Positions 35,256 through 42,606 of a stretch of DNA of 64,000 bases are shown piece after piece. The notes under the pieces were generated by a model. It made no database searches. It saw nothing but the letters and a program-made list of their open reading frames with translations, and was not told where the DNA came from. Position numbers and translations under genes: made by a program. The first letter of the stretch is position 1; every line of letters starts with the position of its first letter. Source of the stretch: Nitrospirota bacterium (lineage in GTDB: Bacteria > Nitrospirota > Nitrospiria > Nitrospirales > Nitrospiraceae); NCBI GenBank assembly GCA_030645475.1, contig JAUSMA010000060.1, positions 124,001-188,000 of the forward strand. Direction: 5' to 3'.

Positions 35256-36635
35256 TTACAGTAGTGGATCGGCTAGTTTGAGGCTGTAGTCCCGCGAATA
35301 CAAGCCTGAATAGGGCACCTTTCTCTCAATTGCATAGATGAAGTTCATGCAGGTGTAAAAGGCATCGTCTGCCTCTTGATGTCCAATTGCTTTCTTGCGG
35401 TGAAGAAGAAGATTGCGGTGAAGAAGAAGATTGCGCTGATTGAGAACCTTTTCCACATGGTCAGAGAGCCTAATCCAGTAGTCGCTTTCGTTTCGGCCTC
35501 GATGAGCAGCGACAGTTTTGTCGAGATAATCCTTGAGCGTATCTCCCATCGCTAATTTGAAATAGGTTTTCCGCTTGGTCTGGCCAGTGATCTTATCACT
35601 TTGGTTTTTCAATCGTTTATATTCTGATGTGCTTTTCGGCAGCTTATCGAGCAGGATGCCTTCGATTATATTTGACATGATTGTTCCAGCCCACACCAAG
35701 CATTCACGATACTGACCGTACAGGTGAGCAGTCTTGAGCAATGAGACGGCTACGGGAAGAAATGGGGGGGATTGCGATAATAGAAGGGATGAAAAAAGAA
35801 GCTTCCGGGAGGTATCTTCTTGAACATCCCGTTTCTCCATCCCACGCAACTGCATTTCACTCTCGTACGGATTTCCCGTGAGGAAAACAGTTTTCGGGCC
35901 GTCTGTTAAGACGACGACCATGGCGGCGCTAATGGCATCGGCAAAACCTATTGGCCGAGCAGCAGGATCATCGAATGCCAGGCGATATGCCTCGATGACA
36001 TGGTTTACGACACGAATCGATAACCTAAGACATTCAGATTGAATAACGCGAGCGGTGAAGACATCGAAACCCTCATCTTTCTCTCTTAGAAATGATTGAA
36101 CGGTGCGTTGTAGAAACTCTTCCCTGCCAGAAAGTGTAAGCTTAACTATCGTTTGTCTCAGCGGAGCAGCATGGCCTCCAAATTCGAAATGAAATGGAAT
36201 GGTGGAGGTAGTGATTCGCTCAAGGTTTACCGGCAGTTCCTTCCCATCAACGCGACAGGGAAATGTGGATTTGTCTTCATGCAGCCGAGAAAATACTACC
36301 GGGGTTATGAGATACACATCAATGTGGTCAATGTCATTGAGTTGGAGGTGATGAAAACGGTTCATGATTTCCCATCGTTTCCGTTCCTCTGCCTCCGCTG
36401 TCAGATCCCACTCCTCCTTAGGTTTTCTTTGGACCCTTCCTCTGACCACCGGCATTCCCTCTGTTTGGTCCGGGTCTAAACAGAAGACATAATTCTTGAG
36501 AGCCCCTTCTTGATTGAATTCACCAGCGTCGCCCACTCTTAACCCAGGTTCAAGGTTTTGCAGAAGGGATTCCGATGGCCCTGATGATGCAGACTTAATC
36601 TCTCCTGTTTTAGTTACGAAGGTGACGAATCTCAT
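35256..36635 (-). CDS. HEPN-like C-terminal protein, accessory
   Basis: 459 residues, unknown overall. The C-terminal third (about 300-450) is helical, with the HEPN-RNase-type motif R-N-x-x-x-H. This occurs twice in tandem: Arg401-Asn402 ... His406 and Arg407-Asn408 ... His412. HEPN proteins are RNases in toxin and abortive-infection systems, so a defence role is possible; the N-terminal 300 residues give no family. There is a clear AAGGAG ribosome site, and a perfect 8-bp inverted repeat just upstream. The region is richer in A and T than its neighbours, which suggests acquisition. Alternatively the motif could be fortuitous. Confidence 0.7.
   Translation of the reverse strand: MRFVTFVTKTGEIKSASSGPSESLLQNLEPGLRVGDAGEFNQEGALKNYVFCLDPDQTEGMPVVRGRVQRKPKEEWDLTAEAEERKRWEIMNRFHHLQLNDIDHIDVYLITPVVFSRLHEDKSTFPCRVDGKELPVNLERITTSTIPFHFEFGGHAAPLRQTIVKLTLSGREEFLQRTVQSFLREKDEGFDVFTARVIQSECLRLSIRVVNHVIEAYRLAFDDPAARPIGFADAISAAMVVVLTDGPKTVFLTGNPYESEMQLRGMEKRDVQEDTSRKLLFSSLLLSQSPPFLPVAVSLLKTAHLYGQYRECLVWAGTIMSNIIEGILLDKLPKSTSEYKRLKNQSDKITGQTKRKTYFKLAMGDTLKDYLDKTVAAHRGRNESDYWIRLSDHVEKVLNQRNLLLHRNLLLHRKKAIGHQEADDAFYTCMNFIYAIERKVPYSGLYSRDYSLKLADPLL
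35397..35432. repeat. 18-bp tandem duplication inside HEPN-like gene
   Basis: Two perfect, adjacent copies of GCGGTGAAGAAGAAGATT (plus strand). In the minus-strand frame each encodes the six residues N-L-L-L-H-R, doubling the R-N-L-L-L-H motif. Confidence 0.9.
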
Positions 36636-36656
36636 GGATCGGCTCCTTATTTCCCA

Positions 36657-36682
36657 GTCCCAATGCTACGACTTATTGGGAC
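36657..36682. promoter_or_regulatory. Inverted repeat upstream of HEPN-like gene, candidate operator
   Basis: GTCCCAAT (36657-36664) and ATTGGGAC (36675-36682) form a perfect 8-bp inverted repeat with a 10-base spacer. It lies 22 to 47 bases upstream of the HEPN-like start codon, the usual place for an operator or an mRNA hairpin. No cognate regulator is known. Confidence 0.4.
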
Positions 36683-36843
36683 GAATAAGTCTTTCGAGAC
36701 AGCTGTCTATTGAGTGCGGCCTCCGTAGCAACCCAGCAAGTAATAATACTCCCTCTTTCCCCTTTCTCCCGCAAGCGTCCAAAGTGTCTGAAAGAGATAA
36801 AGGGGGCGAGATGAGCTGGCGGAAGATGTCGCAACCGTTTTCA

Positions 36844-36912
36844 GAAATCCCCGCGAGTTGAGCCTGCCGGACGCTGACTACTGGACTTTCCTTTCACTTA
36901 TCACGGATTACT
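36844..36912. repeat. CGCGAGTTGAGCCTGCCGGA repeat, copy A
   Basis: About 70 bases: GAAATCCCCGCGAGTTGAGCCTGCCGG then ACGCTGACTACTGGAC. Shares the core with 37718, 43451, 44623 and 45293. Together with 36983-37107 it forms a composite block also found at 43451-43832. Confidence 0.65.
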
Positions 36913-37611
36913 TTCCTTCAAGGGGTGGCGGTCATCGAGACTGCTCCGCGTAGGGCTTGTCAGCTCTTTCCCCGTTTCCTCTAGGGCGGCCTGATTTACT
37001 CCCTGACTGCGCGCGTTCAACGAGGGGAGTCTTCGACCGCGCGTTGCGCGAGCAAGGGGAGTAATCAGGCTGCCCCTCTCCGCTCCGAGACATACGCCAT
37101 CAGCTTTTTTCTTCTTGTGACTGCTAGTTGTAGGTCTGTTCGTTTCGCTTGGCGAGTTTGAGGAAGACGACTTTTTTGCGCTGGTCGTCGATATCGTAGA
37201 GTACTCGGTAGGGGCCGACTCGCAGCCGATACTCGGCGGTGAAGCGTGACACGATGAGTTCTCCCGTGAGCTTCTTGGTCCGCTTGCCCTGAGGTCGGGG
37301 ATTGGTTTTGAGGGATCTGATGGCGGCAAATAGAAGCCCATTTTCTTGAAGAGCCTCTTCGCAGGGACTTCTTTCCCTCGCGCATACTCGGTCCGTGCTC
37401 GTTCGATTTCTGCAAGCAGCTTCTTGTCTTTCAACTCATTGAGGGTGTCGACCAAGTTCAGCATGTCCTCGTAGGGGACAAGGAACGACACAGGTTTGCC
37501 ATGGGAGAGGACCACCGTGGGGGATTTCGAGCGGATCAGTTTCGATAATTGCGCTTGGGCATCACGTACGTTGATCGGCTTTGCTTTTCGCACCAGGTTT
37601 GTCGCGCTCAT
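36901..37611 (-). CDS. YefM/Phd-type antitoxin with aberrant C-terminus
   Basis: 236 residues in total, but only residues 1 to about 95 are real antitoxin: KPINVRDAQAQLSKLIRSK, then VVLSHGKPVSFLVPYEDM, as in the Phd/YefM DNA-binding fold that neutralises a RelE toxin and represses its own operon. Normal members are 80-95 residues. After about residue 95 the frame reads through the toxin remnant out of frame and then through the palindromic repeat, giving a Ser/Pro/Arg-rich tail with no family. The ATG at 37611 follows a GGAGG site. It may still bind DNA, or may be a decayed relic. Confidence 0.8.
   Translation of the reverse strand: MSATNLVRKAKPINVRDAQAQLSKLIRSKSPTVVLSHGKPVSFLVPYEDMLNLVDTLNELKDKKLLAEIERARTEYARGKEVPAKRLFKKMGFYLPPSDPSKPIPDLRASGPRSSRENSSCHASPPSIGCESAPTEYSTISTTSAKKSSSSNSPSETNRPTTSSHKKKKADGVCLGAERGSLITPLARATRGRRLPSLNARSQGVNQAALEETGKELTSPTRSSLDDRHPLKESNP
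36983..37077. repeat. GC-rich palindromic repeat, copy e (reverse orientation)
   Basis: Arms AGGGCGGCCTGATTTACTCCC and GGGGAGTAATCAGGCTGCCCCT; the inner part reads CTGCGCGCGTTCAACGAGG ... CGCGCGTTGCGCGAGCA. It is the reverse complement of the family as written for copy c. The antitoxin reading frame runs through it before stopping at 36901. Confidence 0.75.
37124..37372 (-). pseudogene. RelE-type toxin remnant
   Basis: Translation of the minus strand in this frame gives about 73 residues clearly like a RelE/ParE toxin: LLFAAIRSLKTNPRPQGK, then KKLTGELIVSRFTAEYRL and RVGPYRVLYDIDDQRKKVVF, ending with a stop at 37124-37126. There is no ATG, GTG or TTG in the open part of the frame before this homology, and about 25 N-terminal residues of a normal toxin are missing. 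It also directly abuts the antitoxin in another frame. It is therefore a 5'-truncated, probably inactive toxin, which explains why the antitoxin has no normal stop. Confidence 0.8.
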
Positions 37612-37717
37612 GCAGGCCTCCAATTGTATGGTACTTTTAGAGATTGGCAGATTCCATCATGTCCGGCAAGGTTGACGTTGCGTGCGGGTACAGGGCGTGG
37701 CCGTGCCCTTGCTTGGG

Positions 37718-37750
37718 TTTTCTCATGAGTTGAGTCTGCCGGAAGCGTGA
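37718..37750. repeat. CGCGAGTTGAGCCTGCCGGA repeat, copy E (partial)
   Basis: TTCTCATGAGTTGAGTCTGCCGGAAGCGTGA, a short diverged copy of the family. The 306-base gap between the antitoxin and the next gene contains this and nothing else I can support. Confidence 0.5.
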
Positions 37751-37917
37751 AGGAGACAGGCTTGTAAGCGGCCTGTCCCTTTCTGTTTTGATGGTTGCTG
37801 GCGACTTCTTTGAGGGGTGGCAGAGCCCTGAGCGCAATCAGCTTCTCCGGTAAGGAAAACTTTTGGCGTACGAGAGCTGCCGTTGACGGGCGAGGTCAAG
37901 AGGAATAGACTCGGGCC

Positions 37918-38289
37918 ATGAACGCGCCTTCCCATCCCTTCCGGTCTGTGCTCGCCGTTTCGCTTGTCGTGCTCTTTTTCGCGTTGAGCTTTAATGCCTA
38001 TGCCTGCCTTCTGCCTGTGAATGGCGTCATGGCTACTGCCATGGGCAAGGACTGTTCGACTCCAGAGGAGCTACCGGTCTATCAGTTCTGCGATGCGTTT
38101 AAGACGCTCGGCGTGCAGTCGGTCGATAAGCTCCACTTCGAGAGTGACTCTCACGCGCTCTGCCCGGAAGACACCGCCTCATTAGCCCTTCGTGCCGCCA
38201 TCATCTCGCACAGCAGCCGTTTGTTTGATCATCCTCCGGATAGTCCTTCACAGGATCTCCTGCTCAAGATTTCCGTGCTTCGTATCTGA
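37918..38289 (+). CDS. Small secreted Cys-containing protein
   Basis: 123 residues. Signal peptide (about 1-29, FFALSFNAYA), then a mature chain with four Cys (C30, and in KDCSTP, QFCDAF, ALCPED) that could form disulfides or bind metal. The segment VYQFCDAFKTLGVQS looks conserved in Nitrospira-type proteins I recall, but I cannot name a function. It stands 250 bases before the next secreted gene on the same strand, at the head of the transporter cluster. A metal-stress role is a guess from Cys content and context only. Confidence 0.7.
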   Translation: MNAPSHPFRSVLAVSLVVLFFALSFNAYACLLPVNGVMATAMGKDCSTPEELPVYQFCDAFKTLGVQSVDKLHFESDSHALCPEDTASLALRAAIISHSSRLFDHPPDSPSQDLLLKISVLRI

Positions 38290-38538
38290 TCTTCTCCGCC
38301 CATTTCTCACAATCGCTCCATCGCTAGCGCTGTGTTGCGTGATGCCAGGTTTCGGCGTCCGATCTACTGTCTCATTCATTGGGATGTGTACGACCGGCGC
38401 ACAGACACGGCATCAATCGTGACAGACATGCGAGGGCAGTCATTTCTCTGGAACGAAATAGATGAGGTTCGTGCTGTAAATCCATAACCGGCAGCCGGCG
38501 CACGGATACGGTGCGCCATATCAAGAGGAGGTGCAATC

Positions 38539-38892
38539 ATGACGAAGAATGGGAATGTATTGAGAGGTATTGCCGCGGTTCTGCTGATGGTGGGAATCGT
38601 GGCCTGCGCGGTGATGGCCAGTCCGCCTCAAGACCTTGTGGCCAAGAACGACCACGCAGGGCTGGAAGCCTGGTACGTGAAGGAGACCGCCCATCTCCGA
38701 CAACGCTCAAAGGACATGTTGGTCATGGCGGAGGAGTATCAGAAGAATCCTGAAGCGGGCTCGTACGGGGTAATGTCCCGCAAGGTCGATATGGTCCAGC
38801 ATTGCCAGAGCCTCGCGGCCATCTATACCAAGGCCGCTGATGAGGCCGAGGTGATCGCACGCGCGCATCGAGACATGAAGGGCCATTCGTAA
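38539..38892 (+). CDS. Small secreted helical protein
   Basis: 117 residues. An N-terminal hydrophobic segment (about 8-27, VLRGIAAVLLMVGIVACAV) gives a signal peptide or a lipobox at VAC. The mature region is helical and charged, with two recognisable stretches, EAWYVKETAHLRQRSKDM and VQHCQSLAAIYTKAADEAEV. A strong GAGGAGG ribosome site precedes the ATG. Probably the first gene of the transporter operon that follows; likely periplasmic. No function is known to me. Confidence 0.75.
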   Translation: MTKNGNVLRGIAAVLLMVGIVACAVMASPPQDLVAKNDHAGLEAWYVKETAHLRQRSKDMLVMAEEYQKNPEAGSYGVMSRKVDMVQHCQSLAAIYTKAADEAEVIARAHRDMKGHS

Positions 38893-38918
38893 AGAAGTAT
38901 TTACGAAGCCGTGAGCCT

Positions 38919-40232
38919 TTGGCGGTCATAGGCGGGAAAGAAGTTGTGGCGCGTCCAGCAATCCAGAAGCAATTCTTTGACGCAGCGGTGGCGTTCATCG
39001 TGATCGCCATGGTTACACCAACGATGCTTGCGGCAGCAGACAGGCCAGCGGCACCCTTCGATTATTCGAAGGGTGCCGCTCAGTCTCAATCGGCAGCAGG
39101 CGCCGAGGCAGACCCGTTCGCGGACCTTGCCGAACCCCCGATGTCGCAGGCAACTCCCGAACAGGCCTCGCGCTCGTGGCGGCAGACATTGTTTACCGAG
39201 AATTTCGGCTTCAGAAAGGAAATCATGTCGCAGTTCGACATGAACGAGCGAGGCAAAACCGCCAGTCGCCAGTCCGTTGGTTTCGAGGCGCTCAAGAAGT
39301 TCTCGACGGCGACTGCGACCCTGGCCAGCTTCGATTTCCAGGGGCGGCTGGTCCGTCGAGATGGGTTCAATCCAGTGCAAAACGATATGGAGGGCCAGGG
39401 TCGGCCCGGTTGGACGTTCGAGTATCACAACGCCTATCTGGACCTGTACAACGTTCTCAATCCTCTGTTGAGCGATGAACAGCGCAGCAACACGGTCGGG
39501 CATTTCAATCTTCGCGCAGGCCGGTTCTATGTTCCGTTCGGACTCAACCTCCAGACTGACACCCATGGCACGGTGCTCCAGCTGTCCAACGACCGCAATT
39601 TCGGGTTCGAGCGGGACTGGTACACCGGCTTCTGGGGAGCGATCAACTCACATCTCAACTATGACGTCTACTATTTGGCCGGCTCCGGGTACGATCTCAA
39701 ATTCAAAGGCCAGAGCGGACTCGGCGCGATCAGGCTCAGCCTGGCTAACAAGTACAGTTACGAATACGGCTTGGAAGGCGGGCTGTCGATTCTGGGAGGG
39801 GAACGGCTGTCTCCTGATGCCGTCAAGCGCAGCCAAACTTTTGCCTCGGACGCAGGGGGTGCGAATCGCGTTGAAACCAAGCGGGTCGGCCTCGATGGCC
39901 GATATCGACAGGCGGTCCCGACGGGTCTGCTCACCGTCACTTCTGAGCTCAGCGGAGGCCGTGATCTGTCCAGCCATGTGTTCACGCAGCTCTATCAAGC
40001 CGAATATCTTCGCGCCTCGCGCCAGTGGGGCGTCTCCGCGCAATATCGACGATTCCAGCAAGAGGGGCTCGGCGCCGATGCGTCCATCATCGGCGAAGTC
40101 TCGTGGTACTTCCGGAACGACATTGGTAACTCCAACTTGCATTGGATCAAACTCAATATCGAGCGCCAATTGGAACAGATGCAAGGGCCACAGAGCACCA
40201 TTGCCACAGTGCAATATTATTTTTATCAATAG
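38919..40232 (+). CDS. Outer-membrane beta-barrel candidate
   Basis: 437 residues from the TTG at 38919. The start is unsure; a GTG at 38946 is an alternative. A signal peptide (VAFIVIAMVTPTMLAAAD) leads to a region with many alternating aromatic/polar beta-strand segments (FNLRAGRFYVPFGLNLQ, YDVYYLAGSGYDLKFKG), ending in aromatic residues (VQYYFYQ) as expected of an outer-membrane barrel. A porin-like or efflux channel role is possible, not a TolC fold (no long helices). It lies 26 bases after the helical secreted gene and 9 before the next one. Confidence 0.75.
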   Translation: MAVIGGKEVVARPAIQKQFFDAAVAFIVIAMVTPTMLAAADRPAAPFDYSKGAAQSQSAAGAEADPFADLAEPPMSQATPEQASRSWRQTLFTENFGFRKEIMSQFDMNERGKTASRQSVGFEALKKFSTATATLASFDFQGRLVRRDGFNPVQNDMEGQGRPGWTFEYHNAYLDLYNVLNPLLSDEQRSNTVGHFNLRAGRFYVPFGLNLQTDTHGTVLQLSNDRNFGFERDWYTGFWGAINSHLNYDVYYLAGSGYDLKFKGQSGLGAIRLSLANKYSYEYGLEGGLSILGGERLSPDAVKRSQTFASDAGGANRVETKRVGLDGRYRQAVPTGLLTVTSELSGGRDLSSHVFTQLYQAEYLRASRQWGVSAQYRRFQQEGLGADASIIGEVSWYFRNDIGNSNLHWIKLNIERQLEQMQGPQSTIATVQYYFYQ

Positions 40233-40241
40233 GAGGCGCGG

Positions 40242-40940
40242 ATGAAGAGCGTCGTCATGTTCATGATGTTCGCGGTTCTCGCGATGCCGCAACAGACATT
40301 TGCTGCGATCGGGTGCACGCTGAGCAATCCGGCGGAAGATCTGAAGTATCTCTATCCAGAGATGACGACCTATAAAGAGGATCTCAATGAGTTTCCATTG
40401 CTCAAGGATGGCACCGAGCTGTTCCGTGCTCTGCGGGAGCGTCTCGGCAGCGACTTAGATCCAATCTATGAGACCTACGAAACTCCCTATACCGTGTACA
40501 GCGTTTTCAAGGGCCAGCAGAAGATCGGGGTCGTCCATGGCGTCAACGTGCCAGGCAAGGGCGGCGTGATCCAGGTGTTCCTGTCGATGAATCCGCAGAC
40601 CGGCGCGATCAGGAGATTCTTCTTCCAGCGGCTGGAAAGCCCGGCGGCGCGCCAGCTGAGGAGTAAGGAGTTCCTCGGTCAATTCGAGGGCCTGACGCTG
40701 GGGGACTTCTACAAGCACGATTACTATGACACCGTCGATCCGGGCGCAAAGGCCGACAACGTCGCGGCCATTACGCCGCCGGTATTCGATCCAAGCGGCC
40801 GGCCTGATTACGAGGCGTCGCTCCGCGGCATCCGCAAGAATTTAATCCTGGTCGACTTCTTCGTCTACGGAAAGAAGTTCGAGCCATATTTTGAGCGAGC
40901 CAAGCAGGCAGCCGAGAAGGCGAAGGCTCGAAAGGAGTAG
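40242..40940 (+). CDS. Periplasmic FMN_bind-like protein
   Basis: 232 residues with a signal peptide (MKSVVMFMMFAVLAMPQQTFA). Residues about 80-160 resemble the FMN_bind domain seen in RnfG, NqrC and NosR: GKGGVIQVFLSMNPQTGAI then ESPAARQLRSKEFLGQFEGLTL, matching the family's glycine turn, a E-T/S-P segment and the F-x-x-Q-F-x-G motif. The Thr that carries FMN is not certain. If real, it would bind FMN covalently and pass electrons. It follows the barrel gene with TAGGAGG before the ATG. The last 20 residues are charged and helical. Confidence 0.65.
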   Translation: MKSVVMFMMFAVLAMPQQTFAAIGCTLSNPAEDLKYLYPEMTTYKEDLNEFPLLKDGTELFRALRERLGSDLDPIYETYETPYTVYSVFKGQQKIGVVHGVNVPGKGGVIQVFLSMNPQTGAIRRFFFQRLESPAARQLRSKEFLGQFEGLTLGDFYKHDYYDTVDPGAKADNVAAITPPVFDPSGRPDYEASLRGIRKNLILVDFFVYGKKFEPYFERAKQAAEKAKARKE

Positions 40941-40943
40941 GGG

Positions 40944-41315
40944 ATGAGAACGATACTGGTCCTATGCGCCGTCTCTCTTGTCGTCGGGGCGGTGCTCATC
41001 TGGTACATGGTGAGCCTGCCCAACGAGTACGGTGCATTCACGGGGATGCCGAAGGCCGAGGTCGCCGATCTCATCGAACGGCCGAAGGATTTTCTGCATA
41101 CAACCGTGGCCATTGAGGGAACGGTCCGGAAACAATGCACCACCATGGGCTGCTATTTCTTTTTTCTCTCAGGCGAGAAGGTGTTACGGGTCGATTTGGA
41201 GCAGATCACGATGGTGGCGCCGAGAAGGAATGGGCATGTTGCCCGCGTGGAAGGGCAGATTGTGCCCTATGGTGACGGCTATCAGTTTGTCGCCAGCGCG
41301 GTCGAATTTAAGTGA
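40944..41315 (+). CDS. Anchored small OB-fold-like protein
   Basis: 123 residues. An N-terminal transmembrane segment (about 5-24) is followed by a compact beta-rich domain: TTVAIEGTVRKQCTTMGCYFFFLSGEKVLRVDLEQ, with Cys-x4-Cys in the middle, similar in layout to small OB-fold DUF4920-type proteins (EG-x-V ... C-x-x-x-G-C-W). It probably faces the periplasm. The gap to the FMN_bind-like gene is three bases and to the permease nine, so this is one operon. The two Cys could bind a metal or form a disulfide. No function is known. Confidence 0.65.
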   Translation: MRTILVLCAVSLVVGAVLIWYMVSLPNEYGAFTGMPKAEVADLIERPKDFLHTTVAIEGTVRKQCTTMGCYFFFLSGEKVLRVDLEQITMVAPRRNGHVARVEGQIVPYGDGYQFVASAVEFK

Positions 41316-41324
41316 GGAGGAGCG

Positions 41325-42605
41325 ATGGAGGATACAACACAAGATCCGTTTGTGCTTCGGCGCTATGTCGTGCTGGCCACGAAGAACCTGCGCAGGCGTC
41401 CGATGCGCACGGGGCTCACCGTCGCCGGCGTCGCGCTGGCGGTGACGGTGGCCGTGTCGCTCGGAGGCTTTATGCTGGGCTACCGAGGGGCCATCGACAA
41501 GAGCATCAATATGCTGGGCTACCAGGTCATGATCATGGCCAAAGGCTGTCCCTACGAGGCCGCGACCATGATGCTCAAAGGAGGGACAGGATTGCTCTAC
41601 CTGCCGGGCGACACCTACCAACAGGTCAAGAGCGATCCGGACATCGAAAGCATCACGCCGATTTTCGTTGGGGTGGCGGAGAAACAGGCCAGCAGCATCC
41701 GTGACGAAGGTGCCGCCAGTAATTTCACGATCATCAGCGGCATTGATGTGCCGAGTTTCCTGGTCATGAAGCCCTGGCTCGGGTTCAAGAAGGGGCCGGG
41801 GTACGCCAATGGCCGATGGTTTACTCCTGGGAGCAAAGACGAGGTGGTCCTGGGCTTCGAAGCTGCCGAGTACGAGCAGCGCAAGGTCGGCGACAGCTTC
41901 TATGCCTCGATCACGCCGGCGGGCAAGCCCAATCCCGTCATGTATCAATTCACGGTCGTGGGCGTGCTGGAGCGGACCGGAACGCAGGACGACGGGACGG
42001 TCTTTCTGCCGATCGATGCGACGCGTGAATATTTCAACCGGCCAAACCAGTTGACGATCCTCGGCATCAAACTTAAGAAATTCAGTTCGTTCAAAATGCG
42101 CGAGTTCGAGATGCGCTGGCTCAAGCTGCCGGAGGTCCAGGTGGTCGGGTTGCAGCAGGTCAAGAATACGCTGGTCAACCTCGTCGCCACGGCCCAGACC
42201 ATGATTGCAGCCGTGGCCGCCATCGCCGTCATCGTCGCCCTCATCGGTGTCATCAACACAATTCTCATGAGTGTGTATGAGCGTACGGCGGAAATCGGCA
42301 TCATGAAAGCGCTCGGCGCGAGGCGAGGCAGCATCTTCCAGCTCATCTGGCTGGAAACCCTGATGGTGTGTTTTGTCGGGGCGCTGGCCGGTTCGGCGCT
42401 GGCGGTCATCGGCGCGGGTCTTGTCGAAAAGGCGATCAAAGGGCTGGCCGATCTGGGCCTGTCGGGGTCGATCGTGCAAATTACTCCGGCCCTCGTTGGA
42501 TACACCGTCCTCGTTGCCGTGGTGCTGGGATTCTTCGCCGGGCTCTATCCTGCCTGGCGTGCATCGTCGATGCGGCCCGTCGAAGCGATCGGGAAGGGCG
42601 GGTGA
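41325..42605 (+). CDS. MacB/LolC-type FtsX-family permease
   Basis: 426 residues. N-terminal transmembrane helix (about 29-52) with the MacB-type periplasmic domain (about 55-285, IDKSINMLGYQVMIMAK), then three C-terminal transmembrane helices (about 290-415) with the FtsX motif VYERTAEIGIMKALGARR. Permeases of this kind work as mechanotransmitters with a paired ATPase and do not themselves form a pore. A GAGGAG site precedes the ATG. The ATPase gene follows with one base between its ATG and this stop (TGATATG), so they form one ABC unit. Confidence 0.92.
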   Translation: MEDTTQDPFVLRRYVVLATKNLRRRPMRTGLTVAGVALAVTVAVSLGGFMLGYRGAIDKSINMLGYQVMIMAKGCPYEAATMMLKGGTGLLYLPGDTYQQVKSDPDIESITPIFVGVAEKQASSIRDEGAASNFTIISGIDVPSFLVMKPWLGFKKGPGYANGRWFTPGSKDEVVLGFEAAEYEQRKVGDSFYASITPAGKPNPVMYQFTVVGVLERTGTQDDGTVFLPIDATREYFNRPNQLTILGIKLKKFSSFKMREFEMRWLKLPEVQVVGLQQVKNTLVNLVATAQTMIAAVAAIAVIVALIGVINTILMSVYERTAEIGIMKALGARRGSIFQLIWLETLMVCFVGALAGSALAVIGAGLVEKAIKGLADLGLSGSIVQITPALVGYTVLVAVVLGFFAGLYPAWRASSMRPVEAIGKGG

Positions 42606-42606
42606 T

